A DNA stretch of 64,000 bases from Athripsodes cinereus (taxonomy: Eukaryota > Arthropoda > Insecta > Trichoptera > Leptoceridae), in the NCBI GenBank assembly GCA_947579605.1, contig OX388307.1:16717237-16781236 (forward strand). Reading direction: 5' to 3'. Both the position numbers and the translations under genes were made by a program. The notes beneath the pieces are model-generated. The model saw nothing but the letters and a program-made list of their open reading frames with translations. It was not told where the DNA came from and ran no database searches. Shown here piece by piece: positions 1 to 11,439 of the stretch. How positions within the stretch are numbered: position 1 is the stretch's first letter; each line of letters opens with the position of its first letter.

Positions 1-2000
1 TCTAATTAAACTTCACAAGAAGGGAGATTAAGTATGTATCTATTACTAAGATTAATGACATCCACATTCACCACAGAATAATTCCCAACACAGTAGGGCT
101 TGCACTAATATTCAATTCATAATTCTTAGGAAAATTTATTTATTTTGGGAATATGTTTGATTCTCAACGTATTATGTAATCAGCCAAAATAATGCTCAAC
201 GATTTTTATTTTTTTATATAAATTATATGAAATGGTTTCGAAATAGCGATAGTCACCAGATTGCATTTGCACACTCGACACTTTGTTTTCATTACATGTT
301 TGTCTTTCCTTAGATGGTGAACACCCTGTTTTTGTTTGTTTCCTAATCCTTCTCCTTCGTAATATGTATATTTAACGATTGGATGTATTGATGTATCAAT
401 TTTATTTCGATGTTTAAAGTTTCAACAAAAAAATACCTGATGTACTTCAATCCTCTATGTATAAATTTATAAACTTACATAAACCAACGTAATACCTACG
501 CAACTATTTATCTATCTATACCATCACGACATATCCCACACGCAGGGTAGCCAGCAAATCATCTGCATGTAATAAACCTGCAAGCTGTCCCCTCCATGCC
601 AACAAAAATAAGACATTCAGAATGTGCAGTAAATCTCATTGCTAAATTTAAGATGTAAAATGTCTTTATTGTATTTACCATCAGAGCATCCCGCTCACCC
701 TAACTGTCACAGTAGCACTGCAGGTAGGTACCTATTGAACATAAATACATACCTAAACTTTCTATGACATAAATCAGAATAGCAGACGATAATTTTGTAA
801 ATGACTTGGTAACATATCATTCAAAATAGTTCGCAAGGTTCATCGATGAAAATCAATAATTTGTTACAGTCTATACCATCACGACCCCTCAGTGTAATCA
901 ATGTATGTATGTAATTACAGTGGTACCCACTACATACCTACATACATAATATGTAAGCTATAACTTTCAGTCTACTTTCTATATTTTCTTTATAAAAGAT
1001 TTAGAGAGATCATTAAAAATGCCTAATATAATAAAGCCGAACGCAACTTTACACAGATAAATAGCGACAGAAATAATATTAAATACCCTGTAATATGTCT
1101 CATAAAAAGAACAACCGTCAAATTTATTGGCCAAAAGCTAATTGCTCTCTGATTGATGGTGTGCTAAAATAGAAAAGCACCAACACACCGCAGAGAACAG
1201 ACCGTTTATCCAAATTACTGGCAACTGAAGACTAGTGTCATTATTTAAGTCTGGCAGCACTCTTATTTATTTCTGGAACGCACGTTTAAAAATTAGAATG
1301 TGCATTCCAAGTCTGCTTCGTAGCTAATCGTTGAATGTCGACAAATTATAATTCCGTGCACCATTTACAAAAATACCTAGGTATAAATTGAGCTCTTCAG
1401 TTTAATTTACGAAGGTATTTATTTATTTTATTCTTCACTGTAGGTACATTGGTTACATTATTTCAAATCAATACAAAGTATCATAAAAATATCAGTTATA
1501 CAATTCAATGTACAGAGGGCGAGATTATTACTAAAATGCAAGTGACAAGATCATAATATACCTAAACGTCATTCATGTATTTATTTATGTTTTAAGCTAT
1601 AATTTTCAATACAATTTTACTATACATTGCCGTTGTTTGAATCACAAATATTTTTTTTTTCATAATTGTGTCAAGATGATAGGTAAATCTTGTATAAGTA
1701 ACAAATTCAAAAAAGCGTCAAAGAATGAAATATAAAAAAAAAGAATAGCTAGCTTATATTATTTTCAAAATTAATGTAAAATATCTCACTAGTAAAGTAC
1801 TAACACCTGTCATTTACAGGACTAGCAAATTTTTAAAAGAATAGGAGTGACGTTATAATCCAAGACATGTTTATTTCTTTCTTCTTTCAACACATTTCTT
1901 CAAGTATGGTAAGCTATGTATGAACTCACCGCATGAACAAACACGGTCCTCCTCTATGCGGTAAAAGATGAGAAACATTTCTCATCACTGAACCGAAAAT
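1..2000. other. Gene-free AT-rich stretch
   Basis: Apart from the SINE scrap at 514-672 and a family B-like end at about 1416-1545, no exon, RNA gene or structured repeat was recognised. It may be intron or downstream sequence of the gene whose first exon is at 13420-14038. Confidence 0.5.
514..672 (-). mobile_element. Family A SINE-like element, 3' part
   Basis: Antisense copy beginning (TATC)n TATACCATCACGACATATCC and running through CAGGGTAGCCAGCAAATC, CATGCCAACAAAAATAAGAC and AATGTCTTTATTG. The 5' third of the family is missing. A 20-bp shard of the same tail (CTATACCATCACGACCCC) recurs at about 871. Confidence 0.75.
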
Positions 2001-2009
2001 GTCAAATCT

Positions 2010-2897
2010 GCGTATTTTGAAAGTATACAATGCCATAACGCACAGGTTGGGACTGCTCGCGTATAGTTTCAAATGGTAATAAGCATATATATTTTTAGAA
2101 ACTATACATGGTTATTACGCTCTAATCGTGTATATTTTCCAATAACGTACACTAAAATTTGTGTGGAAAACATACTGCACAAGTTTCCATTTCGGAATAA
2201 TCGTGTACATTTTCTAAGCGCTACACCAGGCAATGTTCTTAGAATGTATACGCGACTAGTTTCCAAGTAGCCATTTTGATTTGTTGCTTTCTCTTTTTTT
2301 CATATATAATTGCTTTTATTATTTTTTACGTGTTGTTTTATTATTATTTTTTTATTGCTTTCATTACCTTTTTTTTGTTATTTTGGATTTACTTTTTGTT
2401 GTTATAATTTCTGAAATTTGTTAACATGTAAAAGCGAAAATTGTAAATGTACTTAAATAAATAAATATTTTTATTATTATTTGACTGGCGTCTTACTAAA
2501 GTAGCACTTAAGTACTTAAACATTTGTGTTTCTTTTATAATATAAAAATATTTTTGTTCTTTGTTTTGTTTTATAATAAAAATATTCCTAAATTTTATAA
2601 AAAAAATTGTTATGAAAATATTTTTATATACACGATAAGAGCGTAATAACCATGTATAGTTTTTAAAAATATTTATGCTTATTAATATTTGAATCTACGC
2701 GAGAAGTCCCAACCTGTGCGTAATAGCGTTGTATACTTTCAAAATACGCTTCACTGAATCAGCGTCAGAAAGTTTACGCGACAATTACGCAGAAATCGTG
2801 TATATTTTCTGAGACTATTTTTCGTTGCACAATTTGAAAACATACATTGCAAGAACACTATGAATGCGTAATGGCATTGTATACTTTCAAAATACGC
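2010..2897. mobile_element. Mutator-like element with 9-bp target duplication
   Basis: Flanked by the 9-bp direct repeat GTCAAATCT (2001-2009 and 2898-2906). The left end is GCGTATTTTGAAAGTATACA, and its reverse closes the element (CTTTCAAAATACGC). A 130-140-bp inverted arm pairs 2010-2150 with about 2615-2748, and a third terminal copy lies at 2865-2897. The motif ATCGTGTATATTTTC recurs at 2126, 2198 (C for T) and 2795, and reversed near 2628. Long inverted ends plus a 9-bp duplication fit a MULE. No transposase, so non-autonomous. Confidence 0.85.
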
Positions 2898-3241
2898 GTC
2901 AAATCTATGAAGATATAAAAGCGTTTCCAAATAATGATATTAACATTTTAAACTTTGACTTTGGTTGTTTGTACAATCAATCGTCACATAAATGTTTGTT
3001 CCAATTTCAAATGTTCAAAGACAAGCATCGTTTCCTCTTGACGAATAATTAAGCAATTAACGCATTGGGATGACAACGTGATCTTTTATCTGTAATTAAG
3101 TGGGTAGGTACCTACTCAACTAACTGTATTATAATAATAATAGTGACACATATCTATGTAGATAGATATAAGTATCATTATATGATGGTACTGGCTAGAT
3201 GCCTAAACCTATCTATTGACGCTTTACGGACCTGCAATTGA

Positions 3242-3985
3242 TAGAGATGGGTCAACTACCGAATTGACCGTCTAGCAGGTGCTCAAATGGCCAATTAGTC
3301 GGCAATGATGATCATTGGTTTCAGTTCAGTTCGGAAACCTTCGTCCTGCTTCATTCGTCACATCATTTTTGTTTATATTTCTCGTGTCTCACTTGCACCA
3401 ATACTGATTTGCTTATATAATATTAATACCAGCGCTATGAGAGATCGCGCCTTAGCGAAATACTCACCCTCCGTATATTGATTATATTTAATTTGTATGT
3501 ATACCTTCTATGTAATTTGTTGTAATTAATGTATAGTATAAAATTAATGAATAAATAAATTAAGATGCAGTCTGGGTACAAATAATCCAACACAACACAA
3601 CAAGTTTTTTCAGCACCTGGGTGATCTGCACCCCCTCCCCCTCTCCCTATATTTCATGATATTTAGTAACATAACGGTATACAGTGAAATATAATAACGA
3701 TAAATACAAGTATGATCATGTTCGATTCAAGCCGCTGTCAACCTACTCCACCTCCACGACACGAGCATATTGTTTATTGTGAAGGTGTCTGGGATGTATT
3801 TGGCTCTATTTCGAATGCAGATTCGTCAAAAACTAATAGTAAATGACCATTAAATGGTATTAATACATAATATTTTTTTTATTTTTTTTTTTGTTTTCCT
3901 GTAGCTTATTAAGTGCCGACTGGTATATTTTGTCGATTAATCGTAGAGTTTAAATGCACGAGACCGAATAGTCGCCCCATCTCTA
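3242..3985. mobile_element. hAT-like element, TAGAGATGGG ends
   Basis: Left TAGAGATGGGTCAACTACCG, right CCGAATAGTCGCCCCATCTC followed by TA. These are imperfect terminal inverted repeats of the TAGRGATG hAT style. Possible decayed 8-bp duplication GCAATTGA/GTAACTAA. No ORF. Confidence 0.5.
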
Positions 3986-4494
3986 GTAACTAACTACAAT
4001 CATATATAGAGTACCTACACTCGTTAGGAAACTTAATAATGATTTTCTCGATAGTTTTTCTCCGAAAACTACGCAGGGTGCCCACTCTAGATTTTAAAAA
4101 TATTCCGTATCGAAGAAAATTTATAGATAAGGGGAATTACGATATCCTTCGCTTTGGAGAAACAGTTATATTTATTTGAAATATAATAAATTGGGAATTT
4201 CACTAGATTATTCACCAGAATCATTACCGAAATTTCTCGAAAATGATTCATTAGAGTAGATACCTAAAGATAACATTATTTATAGTTTTTAGAGTAGGTA
4301 CTGTTGTCAGAACAAATTAGAACGTCCAAATGTAATCCTTACTTTTATTGTTAATAATGTAAGTATTGAAAATACCGATTTAGACGAGAAACTAATTTAT
4401 TTTTTGAACAACAATATCACATTATTTCAATGTTTTATTCTTTTGCACATTGTTGTTGCTTTGACAAACTTTTTTAAAGATTAATCCGTCTTAA

Positions 4495-4625
4495 ATTCCC
4501 TGATAATAAGCAATTTGCTTGTGGGTTTTTTTTAAGATGAAGTAGGTTGGCAGCAGGGAGAACCGAGCCCGGAATCTCTTGATTTAAAGTTAAAGCCGCA
4601 GTCTCAAGCTTTCAACTACTTCAAA
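4495..4625 (-). repeat. Degenerate SINE-like fragment
   Basis: Shares GAAGTAGGTTGGCAGCAGG and GGAATCTCTTGATTTAAAG with the relic at 51825-51930. A reversed CTCGGTTCTCC could be a decayed B box. Confidence 0.35.
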
Positions 4626-5189
4626 CTACTAAATAATACCCCGATACAGGTGCATTGAACCTAGTGGGACCAAAGACATTCGTATTGACTAGAAATTCAA
4701 ATGAAAATTGGAAATTCGACCAATCAAATCATGAGGCCAAAATAATTTTATATTAAAGCGTTGCGTTGATTCAAAAAGGTGATAGGATGTTCATGCAGTT
4801 CTTCTGTGTTGAAGCGAACAAGATCATTATCATGCTATGGAGCAAACGTTTAAACTTTTATTCATAAACGTTCACAAAAGAAAAAAATCACTCATCTGGC
4901 GAAGCTAATATAGCTTGTGTCCAGACTTTGTAATACAGTATTAGTATCGGCATTCGAGCGAGAGAAACAAATATTTGAAATTGTGCAAATCACTGCAATT
5001 AAAATGATAGAAATGTATTGGATTTCTGGAGTCTCCAAGCGTAATAGCCGAGGACCAAATCCCATTTCCGACTTGCATCATTATCAGAACACGATCTAGT
5101 AAAAAGGTAGGTACACATTTAATATGAGGGCATGTATATGGAACTATTTAGATCCAACAGAATCTCGGATTTATAAAAAAAAACTATAT

Positions 5190-5300
5190 ATACCCTTACG
5201 AACTATCCCAAGTTGGGTAGGCAAAGAGACGAAACGCCATATAAGTCTATCTTTACACAATAATTCTTTCGCGAAAATTTGATTCACATGTTGCGGACAC
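5190..5300 (-). mobile_element. RTE 3' end, short
   Basis: Reversed reading: ATATGGCGTTTCGTCTCTTT, GCCTACCCAACTTGGGATAG. Same 3' UTR as 31040-31165 and 61185-61345. Confidence 0.55.
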
Positions 5301-5503
5301 GTAATAAAAGCTTCTTTTGCATCCCATATCTTACACACAGTTATTTTTCTCTTCACTCTCACTCTCACTATTTCACTCTCACAATAAAAATTCTGGCATA
5401 CAGCTTGAACTCAGCAAGCTAATAGCCCGCTAACTCCCGCACTCAAGCTAAGGACATTTTCTCTTGTATGGCGGACAGATAATAGCCTTCCTCCAGTCAT
5501 CTA

Positions 5504-5704
5504 TGGGCCTAGTCAAAACACATTTTAGCGTTACGTTTTCGGTTTGTTTTCGTTCAAACGTGGACGACCTTGCGAGAACGCGTCAATTTTCGTAGCTACT
5601 TGTGTACTTTAGCTACGAATATTGACGCGTTCTTGCAACGTCGTCCACGTTTGGACGAAAACAAAACGAAAGCGTAACGCTATAATGTTTTTTGACTAGG
5701 CCCA
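5504..5704. mobile_element. Foldback MITE (family E), copy 1
   Basis: 201 bp that pairs with itself almost end to end: TGGGCCTAGTCAAAACACAT at the left, and the reverse (TTTTTTGACTAGGCCCA) at the right. Both arms carry CGTTACGTTTTCG and GTGGACGAC, and the loop is near 5605. Second copy at 34361-34569. Confidence 0.8.
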
Positions 5705-5709
5705 CTGGA

Positions 5710-7185
5710 GTCACTCCTTATTCTCAACTTAAATGTTAAAAACGACTATCCTCAGCTACCACGGGATTGTCATGCACATATTTTTGACTATATAGGCGCG
5801 ATCAAGAAAAGATTAAGATCATATTATTTAGATTGTGTTAAAAGTAACTCTGCTGATCTCCTTCCTTAATTTGATACAAAGTCGCATAAATACAAGACTT
5901 AATGTCTAACACGAGGAAACGATTTGCTATCACAAATAAATACTATGATATTCTCAATAATAATAGCTATTCTGATTGCCAACATCAATGTCTGATTTGA
6001 TAATAATTTATGGCTGCATTTGAGTGTTATTGAATTTGATTGATTGCTACCGCTTATTTAATAATTATTTAGTCGTCATTACAATTAAATTTTCATTATG
6101 CATCGCATGGCAATAGCTATGCACCTTTTAGCAGAGGCGAAACTAGACTTTTTGCAGTTTAATCCAGTTTAAGTTGGTCCGAAAAATTTTGCGGTGAAGA
6201 AATGTCGTTTTATTTTATTTTATTTTTATTTTATTTATTAGCCAAGCAAGACATACAGTCATTTGGTACATATTACAAATAAATATATTAAATCAATATT
6301 TGATCAGAGAAGTTTGCGGATATTACTAATAAATCAGCATGTTTACAAATCTACAAAAAGAAAGAAAAAAACATCATGAAATGAGTTAATCATATTCACT
6401 TTACATTACATTCTAAAAACAGAAAAAAACATGAGCATGTCCTGTATTATGTTATTCCGAGGTATAATTTTTACCAGTTCGTAGAAGTTTTACGGTCACG
6501 AATATTAAGGCATGCATTGTAATATTGTGTATGTGTGGAAAACATGCCATTATAAGCATGCGGTGCTTTTTCCCACGTATGGAAAGCGCGCCACTACCTA
6601 CACGTCATTATGCATATTCGGAGCAGCTAATGTGCTGGACTAGTAGGGGTAAAGTGGAAATGATAAAAATATCTTCATACTGAAAATATCGATTCTCAAT
6701 TCTCATCCATGTCAACGAATAAAGATGCACTGTATTGTTTAAAATTTGCAAGTATATTTTTGAAGGATTGTTCACTGAAATATGTTGAAAAAGATGCATT
6801 GAATTTTTAAAGGGAGGATCCACCACTGATCATATTATCTATTTAAATATTCAATAATAATAAATATGTAACTATTTAGCGATCCATATTTTAATTGGCC
6901 AATGCATTCCACTGTAAAATAATTTAGTGATAAGCTGATAAGTATCTACAAACATACTGATAGCATCAAGTATTCATATTGCTCATAATAATTTCTTTGT
7001 TTTTCTCAAAATTTAGCATAATTTATTTATTTACTTATTCTTTTTGCACATCATCATTATAAATAACAGTGTTAACAAAACAATATAAAATTTAAAAAAA
7101 AAACTAGGACGATATGCAGTGACGAGATTATTACTAAAAAGTGATTTCTTTCATCAAACCACGACACATTGAGATATGTTAATTA
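5710..7185. other. Gene-free stretch
   Basis: No supported exon. About 6195-6300 looks like a TTTATT-rich retroposon end, and 7017-7140 a family B-like end. The ORF near 6608-6826 has no family signature. Confidence 0.5.
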
Positions 7186-7189
7186 AGCT

Positions 7190-7436
7190 ACCCCATTTTT
7201 GACTTCTACTTGTAAAAAAATCCACAAGTGGGGTAGCCAGCAGACTGCAATTAATAAACTCGCAAGTTGTCTTCTTCATGTCTAAAAAAATTGAGGCACT
7301 CAATTGGGGGGCATAATAATCATCGCCGAATTGAAAATGTTCGAAAATTCGTTTGGTTTGCAAACATCTTCTTTTACAAAACACTTGAAAAATTACAGAA
7401 AAAAGTGGGAGACCTTTATTTTACTGACGACTGCAT
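7190..7436 (-). mobile_element. TAG-tailed SINE-like element (family A), minus copy at left edge of minisatellite
   Basis: Diverged antisense copy of family A. It contains CCACAAGTGGGGTAGCCAGC at 7222 and the reversed AAAAGTGGGAGACC start at 7402. Homology to the family's 5' end (compare 41723-41760, reversed) continues through TTTATTTTACTGACGACTGCA, i.e. to about 7436, so the first half of minisatellite unit 1 is SINE sequence. Confidence 0.7.
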
Positions 7437-10400
7437 GGATAACCTCAATGGATATATAAAATATAAAAAGTGGGAGACCTTTATTTTACTGACGACTGCA
7501 TGGATAACCTCAACGAATATATAAAATATAAAAAGTGGGAGACCTTTATTTTACTGACGACTGCATGGATAACCTCAACGAATATATAAAATATAAAAAG
7601 TGGGAGACCTTTATTTTACTGACGACTGCATGGATAACCTCAACGAATATATAAAATATAAAAAGTGGGAGACCTTTATTTTACTGACGACTGCATGGAT
7701 AACCTCAACGGATATATAAAATATAAAAAGTGGGAGACCTTTATTTTACTGACGACTGCATGGATAACCTCAACGAATATATAAAATATAAAAAGTGGGA
7801 GACCTTTATTTTACTGACGACTGCATGGATAACCTCAACGGATATATAAAATATAAAAAGTGGGAGACCTTTATTTTACTGACGACTGCATGGATAACCT
7901 CAACGAATATATAAAATATAAAAAGTGGGAGACCTTTATTTTACTGACGACTGCATGGATAACCTCAACGAATATATAAAATATAAAAAGTGGGAGACCT
8001 TTATTTTACTGACGACTGCATGGATAACCTCAACGAATATATAAAATATAAAAAGTGGGAGACCTTTATTTTACTGACGACTGCATGGATAACCTCAACG
8101 GATATATAAAATATAAAAAGTGGGAGACCTTTATTTTACTGACGACTGCATGGATAACCTCAACGGATATATAAAATATAAAAAGTGGGAGACCTTTATT
8201 TTACTGACGACTGCATGGATAACCTCAACGAATATATAAAATATAAAAAGTGGGAGACCTTTATTTTACTGACGACTGCATGGATAACCTCAACGGATAT
8301 ATAAAATATAAAAAGTGGGAGACCTTTATTTTACTGACGACTGCATGGATAACCTCAACGGATATATAAAATATAAAAAGTGGGAGACCTTTATTTTACT
8401 GACGACTGCATGGATAACCTCAACGAATATATAAAATATAAAAAGTGGGAGACCTTTATTTTACTGACGACTGCATGGATAACCTCAACGGATATATAAA
8501 ATATAAAAAGTGGGAGACCTTTATTTTACTGACGACTGCATGGATAACCTCAACGAATATATAAAATATAAAAAGTGGGAGACCTTTATTTTACTGACGA
8601 CTGCATGGATAACCTCAACGAATATATAAAATATAAAAAGTGGGAGACCTTTATTTTACTGACGACTGCATGGATAACCTCAACGGATATATAAAATATA
8701 AAAAGTGGGAGACCTTTATTTTACTGACGACTGCATGGATAACCTCAACGAATATATAAAATATAAAAAGTGGGAGACCTTTATTTTACTGACGACTGCA
8801 TGGATAACCTCAACGGATATATAAAATATAAAAAGTGGGAGACCTTTATTTTACTGACGACTGCATGGATAACCTCAACGAATATATAAAATATAAAAAG
8901 TGGGAGACCTTTATTTTACTTACGACTGCATGGATAACCTCAACGGATATATAAAATATAAAAAGTGGGAGACCTTTATTTTACTGACGACTGCATGGAT
9001 AACCTCAACGAATATATAAAATATAAAAAGTGGGAGACCTTTATTTTACTGACGACTGCATGGATAACCTCAACGAATATATAAAATATAAAAAGTGGGA
9101 GACCTTTATTTTACTGACGACTGCATGGATAACCTCAACGGATATATAAAATATAAAAAGTGGGAGACCTTTATTTTACTGACGACTGCATGGATAACCT
9201 CAACGAATATATAAAATATAAAAAGTGGGAGACCTTTATTTTACTGACGACTGCATGGATAACCTCAACGAATATATAAAATATAAAAAGTGGGAGACCT
9301 TTATTTTACTGACGACTGCATGGATAACCTCAACGGATATATAAAATATAAAAAGTGGGAGACCTTTATTTTACTGACGACTGCATGGATAACCTCAACG
9401 AATATATAAAATATAAAAAGTGGGAGACCTTTATTTTACTGACGACTGCATGGATAACCTCAACGGATATATAAAATATAAAAAGTGGGAGACCTTTATT
9501 TTACTGACGACTGCATGGATAACCTCAACGAATATATAAAATATAAAAAGTGGGAGACCTTTATTTTACTGACGACTGCATGGATAACCTCAACGGATAT
9601 ATAAAATATAAAAAGTGGGAGACCTTTATTTTACTGACGACTGCATGGATAACCTCAACGAATATATAAAATATAAAAAGTGGTAGACCTTTATTTTACT
9701 GACGACTGCATGGATAACCTCAACGGATATATAAAATATAAAAAGTGGGAGACCTTTATTTTACTGACGACTGCATGGATAACCTCAACGGATATATAAA
9801 ATATAAAAAGTGGGAGACCTTTATTTTACTGACGACTGCATGGATAACCTCAACGGATATATAAAATATAAAAAGTGGGAGACCTTTATTTTACTGACGA
9901 CTGCATGGATAACCTCAACGAATATATAAAATATAAAAAGTGGGAGACCTTTATTTTACTGACGACTGCATGGATAACCTCAACGGATATATAAAATATA
10001 AAAAGTGGGAGACCTTTATTTTACTGACGACTGCATGGATAACCTCAACGAATATATAAAATATAAAAAGTGGGAGACCTTTATTTTACTGACGACTGCA
10101 TGGATAACCTCAACGGATATATAAAATATAAAAAGTGGGAGACCTTTATTTTACTGACGACTGCATGGATAACCTCAACGGATATATAAAATATAAAAAG
10201 TGGGAGACCTTTATTTTACTGACGACTGCATGGATAACCTCAACGGATATATAAAATATAAAAAGTGGGAGACCTTTATTTTACTGACGACTGCATGGAT
10301 AACCTCAACGAATATATAAAATATAAAAAGTGGGAGACCTTTATTTTACTGACGACTGCATGGATAACCTCAACGGATATATAAAATATAAAAAGTGGGA

Positions 10401-10650
10401 GACCTTTATTTTACTGACGACTGCATGGATAACCTCAACGAATATATAAAATATAAAAAGTGGGAGACCTTTATTTTACTGACGACTGCATGGATAACCT
10501 CAACGGATATATAAAATATAAAAAGTGGGAGACCTTTATTTTACTGACGACTGCATGGATAACCTCAACGAATATATAAAATATAAAAAGTGGGAGACCT
10601 TTATTTTACTGACGACTGCATGGATAACCTCAACGAATATATAAAATATA
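7402..10650. repeat. 65-bp minisatellite, 50 units
   Basis: Exact 65-bp period: the marker TGGGAGACCT recurs at 7406, 7471, 7536 and so on to 10591 (3185/65 = 49 steps, 50 units). Each unit reads AAAAGTGGGAGACC, then TTTATTTTACTGACGACTGC, then ATGGATAACCTCAACRAAT-type text and an AT-rich spacer. Units are almost identical. The main variation is A/G at one site (CAACGAATAT or CAACGGATAT; 26 A, 24 G), often alternating. Single private changes occur in unit 1 (CAATGG), unit 24 (ACTTACG) and unit 36 (TGGTAG). 65 is not a multiple of three and there are frequent stops, so it is not coding. Confidence 0.97.
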
Positions 10651-10660
10651 ATTGAATGCA

Positions 10661-10908
10661 ATAAAGTTTAATTTATCGACCGACTGTTCTTGGTGGAAAA
10701 GTTCATATTAATAATTTTTAAAATGAAACAAGATATATAGTTATTCCAGTATTGACTTTATTTATTTTTGCGAGCTGGCTTTCAAGAGCTTCCGCTTTCA
10801 TCGTCAGACAAAAGTAAATTACTTTGGAAGCTCTTGAAAGCCAGCTCGCAAAAATAAATAAAGTCAATACTGGAATAACTATATATCTTGTTTCATTTTA
10901 AAAATTAT
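10661..10908. mobile_element. Foldback element next to the minisatellite
   Basis: Perfect or near-perfect 86-bp inverted arms (10708-10793 and 10826-10911; e.g. GCGAGCTGGCTTTCAAGAGC against its reverse) around a 32-base loop. The 12-bp string TAATTGAATGCA is present on both sides (10649-10660 and 10909-10920), which looks like a target duplication. A related half-arm (GAAAGCCAGCTCGCTATTCA) occurs at 52396. Confidence 0.75.
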
Positions 10909-11187
10909 TAATTGAATGCATTTCGAATATAATTGAATAGGTTTGATTTTTAAAAATATTGTTTTTTTTTATATTTTTATTTTATTTATTCAGTAAGGAT
11001 CAGACAGTTGAAACAATTAGTACAAACATTAAAAGACAACAATGAGCCAACCAATATTAAGATCCCTTTCTTATTTATCCAATAAACATAAATTTGAGAC
11101 ATAAAATCTTAAAACACATAAAAATGTAAAAAAAAATGTGAAAATGTAAAAAATGCACAAAATGTAAAAGTGTAAAAAAATATATCC

Positions 11188-11432
11188 CGTGGAGCACCCG
11201 GTAAAGAATTGGTCTCCCACTCTTATTCGTAAGTTTTCGAGTGTCCTGTAAAAGGCAGGTGTTCGAAAAAATAAAGACATTGTACATCTTAAATTCAGCG
11301 ATGAGGCTTGCCACCCATCCTGAATGTCTTGATTTTGTATTGGCACGGAGAGGACAGCTTGCATAGTATATGCAGCTGGTCTGCTGGCTACCCCACTTGT
11401 GGGATATGCCGTGATGGTATAGTAGTAGTAGT
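11188..11432 (+). mobile_element. Family A SINE-like element
   Basis: Near-full-length copy from CGTGGAGCACCCGGTAAAG to the ATAGTAGTAGTAGT tail; very similar to the copy at 41723. No clear flanking duplication seen. It lies 0.5 kb beyond the minisatellite but in the opposite orientation to the copy on its left edge. Confidence 0.8.
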
Positions 11433-11439
11433 TGAACAG

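Noticed and set aside
7402..10650. CRISPR array or coding tandem repeat
   Set aside because: Repeats are contiguous without unique spacers, the unit of 65 bp is not a multiple of three, and stops occur in all frames. The genome is eukaryotic.
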